Assembly: GCA_036245805.1 (NCBI GenBank)
Contig: BTRK01000005.1
Span: forward strand, 32,097,469-32,161,468
DNA: 64,000 bases
DNA from: Pristionchus mayeri
Lineage: Eukaryota; Nematoda; Chromadorea; Rhabditida; Neodiplogasteridae
Reading direction: 5' to 3'
Below are positions 59,888 to 64,000 of the stretch, piece after piece. Made by a program: the position numbers and the translations under genes. Below the pieces are notes generated by a model. That model saw only the letters and a program-made list of their open reading frames with translations. It was not told the origin of the DNA and searched no databases. Positions within the stretch are counted from its first letter, which is position 1. Every line of letters starts with the position of its first letter.

Positions 59888-61118
59888 TTGGGGTGTCCGG
59901 AAAGTTCGTATAATTTTTTGTTTTTATTTTTTATTCAATGCTTTACAATTCTCAGTGACCAATGTATGCCCCCTTCTTTCTCACTACCTCCCTCCAGCGA
60001 TTGGGCAGGGTCTCGATTCCTCTCTTCCAGAATGCGGGTTTCTTCGAGACCGCCCAGTTCACGAAAGCCCTCATAACTTCATCTCGATTCTTGAACTTCT
60101 TTCCTTTGCAGAAGTCAGAGAGAGAGCGGAAGCAGTGGTAGTCGCATGGGGAGAGATCCGGGGAATACGGTGGATGGGGAATCCTCTTGATCTTCAGCTC
60201 GTCCATTTTCTTCTGGGTCATCTTCGCTCGATGTGGGCGAGCATTGTCCATCAGAAGAAGAATTTTGCCCTGGTTCAGGAGTCTGGGAGGGACTCTGATC
60301 GCGACATCTTGCAGTTGTTCAGAGAAGAGGTCGGCATTGATGCTGGTGCCAGGGGCGAGGATCTCCCAGTAGATGGGACCGAGCACTGAGAAGAAGAAGC
60401 AGAGGAGTTCCTTCTTTCCGTGCTCTTCCTTCTTCGGGACGGGCGTGGGCTTCTCATCTGCATCCACCCATTGCAGTCTCCTCACAGGGTTATCGTACGT
60501 GATCCACTTCTCATCTGTAGCGATGATGGAATTGACCCGTCGAAGATTGGATCTACGATGGAGTAATTCCCGACAGACTTGAACACGATTTTTCAGCTGT
60601 TCGGGGGAGAGGTCATGGGGAATCACTTGTGGGAGTTTCGGCTTCTTCCCAGATCGATGGAGGATATCGGACACCGTTGATCTGGGAGTACCAGTATCCT
60701 TCTTCAACTCACGCACATTGGTCATGGGCTTGCGCTTCAGTGTGCGGAGAACGAGAGGCTGATCGAGGGAGGGAGGGCGTCCAGAGCGGGGTTGATCATC
60801 GAGACCAAACTCCCCTTTCTACCACTTATAGCAGAAGGGTATGGAGGGGGCGTCAGGTCCTTCCGACTGGGCCAGGGCAGAGTGGGCCTCCTTCACGGAT
60901 CGGCCAAGACGGTAGTAATGAAGTAAAACTGCTCGGAGGTAGAGATGGGAGTCCATCACAAGAATCAATGTAGCAACTAGGAGACTGATTAAATCCTCTC
61001 ACTACTCAACGTCAGAATGATGCAATACATTGTTGACAAACAGATTGCGCAATCACTGCATTTGATCGCGAACTGACTTTTTTTCCGAAGCATTATACGA
61101 ACTTTCCGGACACCCCAA
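59888..61118 (-). mobile_element. Mariner transposon copy 2 (nearly intact)
   Basis: Same terminal repeats as copy 1 (TTGGGGTGTCCGGAAAGTTC start), flanked by TA at 59886-59887 and 61119-61120. 1231 bp. Its transposase frame is interrupted only by the TAG at 60819-60821. Confidence 0.95.
59952..60956 (-). pseudogene. Mariner transposase, copy 2, one internal stop
   Basis: From an ATG at 60956 the frame runs 334 codons with a single TAG at codon 46 (60819-60821). After it the frame is open to 59952, with a Met at 60725. The catalytic triad is visible: D in ATDEKW, D in LLMDNARPH, and D in SPDLSPCD, the last two separated by 34 residues (D34D mariner signature). The stop lies in the N-terminal helix-turn-helix region that binds the terminal repeats. 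Translation from the Met at 60725 would lack that part. Confidence 0.9.
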
Positions 61119-61149
61119 TACATATTATTTAAACAATATACGATGTACA

Positions 61150-62321
61150 TTATAAAATTGGCGACAATCGAATATGGAGGTATACTGTAGTCGGTACAGT
61201 ATTCGACCTCGATCTTGGCAATAACTCAGGCGGGCGGACGACACAGCTCGAGTGCTCTGAAATTAGCATAAATAGAAGAACAATCAAGTCATGCCTATTA
61301 CTCAATGGTAGCCTATTCTGAACGGATAAAAAAGTTATTGGTCTGATCACGATGTTATTGTGAGCGCTGGGATGTGCCATTCCTTCGCTCGATGTTGAAA
61401 CTTGCATAAAAAAAACAAACTCAATTCATATAACGGCACAGTCCGTTAAAAAGAAGGCGTAAAAGTTATCGGTAGGGAAGCGAGCGATGAATGTCAAAGA
61501 TCAAAGATCACCTCTCCAGGATATCGACGATCTGCTCCATTTTGGGGATGAATTCCTTCTCAAAACCGTGGTTGATCGATAGGAGTTGCGAAAGTATACT
61601 TCTTAAAAAAGGCAATTTCCCAATAATAAATAAGTTCACTTTTTAACACAATTATATTCTCTTCGACAAATTTTGTAAAAAAATTAGCAGCATAAATTTT
61701 ACTTGAGCCATTTTCTAAAAAAAAGGCTACCCCAAATAACAACAAGAATCATCTAACACTTCTTAATATAAACAGGAGACTAAAGTGTATTTACTGAGAG
61801 AGCGTAACGTGCAGTGATGTCATGATAAACTTCTTAGCGTACAATAATAAATGCGGAATGAGAAACTTTTAAGTAGTTTTCCGATTCGTGAGTATTATTT
61901 TACTATAAGAAGGTTGTCATCGCTGTGCAACGCACTCTACTCTCACTGAATTGATTGTGGACCTCTAACCGGCGGATATTAAGCGAAACGAGAAACTCGG
62001 AAAAATGGCTACTCAGATACATTGAAAGCCCATTCCTTAGTCCAAAATGGTTCCTTTCAAGAGGCTGGTTACGTTTATGCGTACTGCTTCAAGAAGTCTG
62101 CCATAGGTTTCTGTTGAGTTGCTCCTCTTTGCGTACTTACTCGCTCTCCGCTCACGCCGATCCATCTGGCTCCTCAGGCCGTAGGCAACCTTCCCCACTT
62201 TTCTCGCCACGTGGATCTTGCAGATGATGGCAATGATGACGATGGCGATATATGCAGCTGCGAGTGGACCGAGCAAGATCTTCCAATCTACTCGCCGAAG
62301 CCATATAGAAAGAGGCGACAT
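61150..62321 (-). CDS. Putative small single-pass membrane protein, partly resolved
   Basis: First exon 62141-62321: ATG directly after an ATCATAG acceptor-like sequence, one hydrophobic segment (LLGPLAAAYIAIVIIAIIC, about residues 16-34), then a basic cytoplasmic-type stretch with MDRRERRAS, ending at GTAAGTAC. Possible later exons on the same strand: about 61512-61560 (KEFIPKMEQIVDILE, donor GTGATC) and about 61190-61260 (RPPELLPRSRSN, after a TTTCAG acceptor). Their joining and the stop are not established, and no family is recognised. Confidence 0.4.
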
Positions 62322-63021
62322 CTATGATTAAAGATATGGATAATGAATCTGGAAGATGGATATTCATTATTCCCAAGAAGTGGGCTACTTAGAAAGATAA
62401 GTAATTTAAAATGGTAAATGATTAAATGTATTATTGGAAGCTTCGCAACCATACTACAGGATCAGAACGAGCTTTCAGGAAAACTATTTATTTGAAAGAC
62501 CCAACGAGATGTAGTGAAACAAAACGAAAATTGCGCCTCGGGCGAAAATGAGAACATAGCAAACAAAAACATTTGAATGATGAACAACAACAAAAATAAA
62601 TTGAAGGCAAACAAATTCGTAATAGTACATGCGGCAACTGTAAGGTAGTTAATGAGTGGGATTTTCAGTACCATCACTTATATTTAAAATGTTAAAATAA
62701 AATTAGCACCTGAAGTTTTCATTTCCTCGCCATCAGTCTTACATATGTCTCACAAAGCGCCCGTCTTTTTGCACACCACCCAAGTCCTCGTGCACTGGGT
62801 AGAGTTTTCAATTTTGCACATCGAATGATCTTATTTTCAAAAAGTGAATGCCAGTGATATATAAATGGAAAAGTAATTGCAGTGGATTTACTAACCATGA
62901 CTGGACGTAATTCAACGACAAAAATAAGGAAACAGTTTATCATGAATGCTGGAAAAATGTAATAAGTGGTGAAAAGCAACATCTTCGAATGAAAACAAAT
63001 GAAAAGATCGAGGATCAAAGA
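62322..63021. other. Spacer, no gene seen
   Basis: AT-rich sequence between the putative membrane-protein gene and the end of the MATH-BTB gene on the same strand. No exon supported. Confidence 0.5.
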
Positions 63022-64000
63022 TCAAAGAAAGCTGGCAATGTGGAGAAGTCTGCTGAAGAAAGATGCTTTGGTAGCATCGGAGAGTTGATGGAACAGGTCG
63101 GATAACTGAGAAACGTCAGGTACATCTTTATTTGGTCTAAGGGTACCTCAATCTTTTTGAAATCACTGACGGTGGTGCACTTGGAGAGAAAATGATGCTG
63201 AAAATATTTGGAGTAAAAATAAAGTATAATAAATGCATACGAAAATAAATTCAATTTACCAGTAATCCGAAGAGTCGGAATTGGTCTGCGATTCTCAGTT
63301 TCTCCATGTCTCTAACTTGAATAGCGTCAATGAGGAACTTCTCTACGCGATCGATGAGATACTGAAAATATAGAATTGAAGTATAATATGTATAATATAA
63401 CACATAAATGACCGGGAATTATGGGCAGCGGAAGTAATAATCGAAATTTGAAAGATGAAAAACTTACCGGAATCTGGAACTGATTCCCTAGCTTGAGAAG
63501 GAACTCAGCAGAGTCACCTGAAACAATTTGTTAGATTCATGGTGGTGGTGATCCATACGAGTGATAGACTTGCACGATGGGTAGATCACATGCAGCATTT
63601 CGAGAAATTCCTGAGTTTAATAATGTTAAATTAACAATTATTCAAATATTTTACCTCTCGCTTTACATTCGGTAGCTCGATTTCTTTCTTGTTCTTCTCG
63701 ACGAAATTACCATAAAAAAGTGCGTTAAAGTACTGAGAATGTGCAGCCAGAATCTACAATTCAACAAAGAAGTCGATACATTCCATTAATATTACCTGCT
63801 TGCTAGCATAAATATTCTCTCCTTCAACCATCAATGCCACATCGTAACGGGGATCTTCCGAATTAGTGAAATCGAATTGAGATAGAAACCTGAAATGCTA
63901 AGTGGTTTACATTCCCAAATGTGCAAAAAAATGGGTAAATCCGCATTTTTTTGCTTACTTGAATCCCTCGATCTCAGAAATCCAGAATCGAATCTCAACC
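63022..64000 (-). CDS. MATH-BTB (BATH-type) gene, 5' part beyond window
   Basis: Exons on the minus strand: 63959 to beyond 64000 (end of the MATH domain, VEIRFWISEIEGF), 63796-63889 (SEDPRYDVALMVEGENIYASKQ), 63655-63753 (LAAHSQYFNALFYGNFVEKN), 63559-63610 (EFLEMLHVIYPSCKSIT), 63468-63517, 63260-63361 (EKFLIDAIQVRDMEKLRIAD), 63147-63197, 63022-63105 (TGA stop at 63024-63022). Phases join and there are no stops, so this copy looks functional. The BTB domain spans the second to fourth of these exons; helices after it match the BACK-like region of the family. Likely role: dimeric CUL3 substrate adaptor. The exon layout parallels the BTB half at 46896-48282. Confidence 0.9.

Noticed and set aside
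59874..60389. 171-codon plus-strand frame
   Set aside because: It is antisense to the mariner transposase and has a mirrored counterpart in copy 1; no independent support.

Overview
The window is eukaryotic and most likely from a free-living nematode, with a diplogastrid such as Pristionchus as my best guess. The reasons are the many small exons, TTTCAG-type acceptors placed directly before start codons as at spliced-leader sites, a TAX-2-like cyclic-nucleotide channel, MATH-BTB gene copies, and dense mariner, MITE and LTR-element content. The organism assignment is inference.

Layout. (1) 251-15512, minus strand: a complete bicarbonate transporter gene of the SLC4 family. I could read 34 coding exons in consistent phase (about 1013 residues). 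A tRNA-Tyr-like gene, a 1.16-kb palindromic repeat and about thirty copies of the word CTACCGTA lie in its introns. (2) 15513-22498: a gene-poor region between two divergent genes, with a hairpin carrying two perfect CRE sites, a 500-N assembly gap, a 155-bp CT microsatellite and a recurring GAGAGAGCACGC motif. (3) 22499-33166, plus strand: most of a cyclic-nucleotide-gated channel beta subunit (tax-2-like), with 23 exons read. Its introns hold a mariner-type MITE and a near-perfect 1.9-kb palindrome. (4) 33167-38760: repeats, a 173-bp direct repeat, an 800-bp palindrome and a decayed mariner. (5) 38767-48282: MATH-BTB copies. One is a pseudogene with five substitution stops, one is interrupted by a young LTR element that carries only gag and protease, and one has an intact BTB half with a degraded MATH half.

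(6) 48397-56469: a Ty3/Gypsy-type retroelement on the minus strand with gag, protease and a 1475-residue pol. The pol carries about 390 unexplained residues after integrase. Part of that extension is duplicated as an 836-bp inverted repeat. (7) 57429-61118: an element with 23-bp perfect terminal inverted repeats, then a second mariner copy. Both mariner copies share one premature stop. (8) 61150-64000: exon-like pieces on the minus strand, including a single-pass membrane segment, and a third MATH-BTB gene that runs off the window end.

The two conserved genes (SLC4 transporter and TAX-2-like channel) are transcribed away from each other and could share control sequence in region 2. The right half is accessory. 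MATH-BTB proteins are typically substrate adaptors for CUL3 ubiquitin ligases, and here the copies are being broken by mutation and transposon insertion. All exon calls were made by eye from splice sites, phase and family resemblance; nothing was checked against transcripts or databases.
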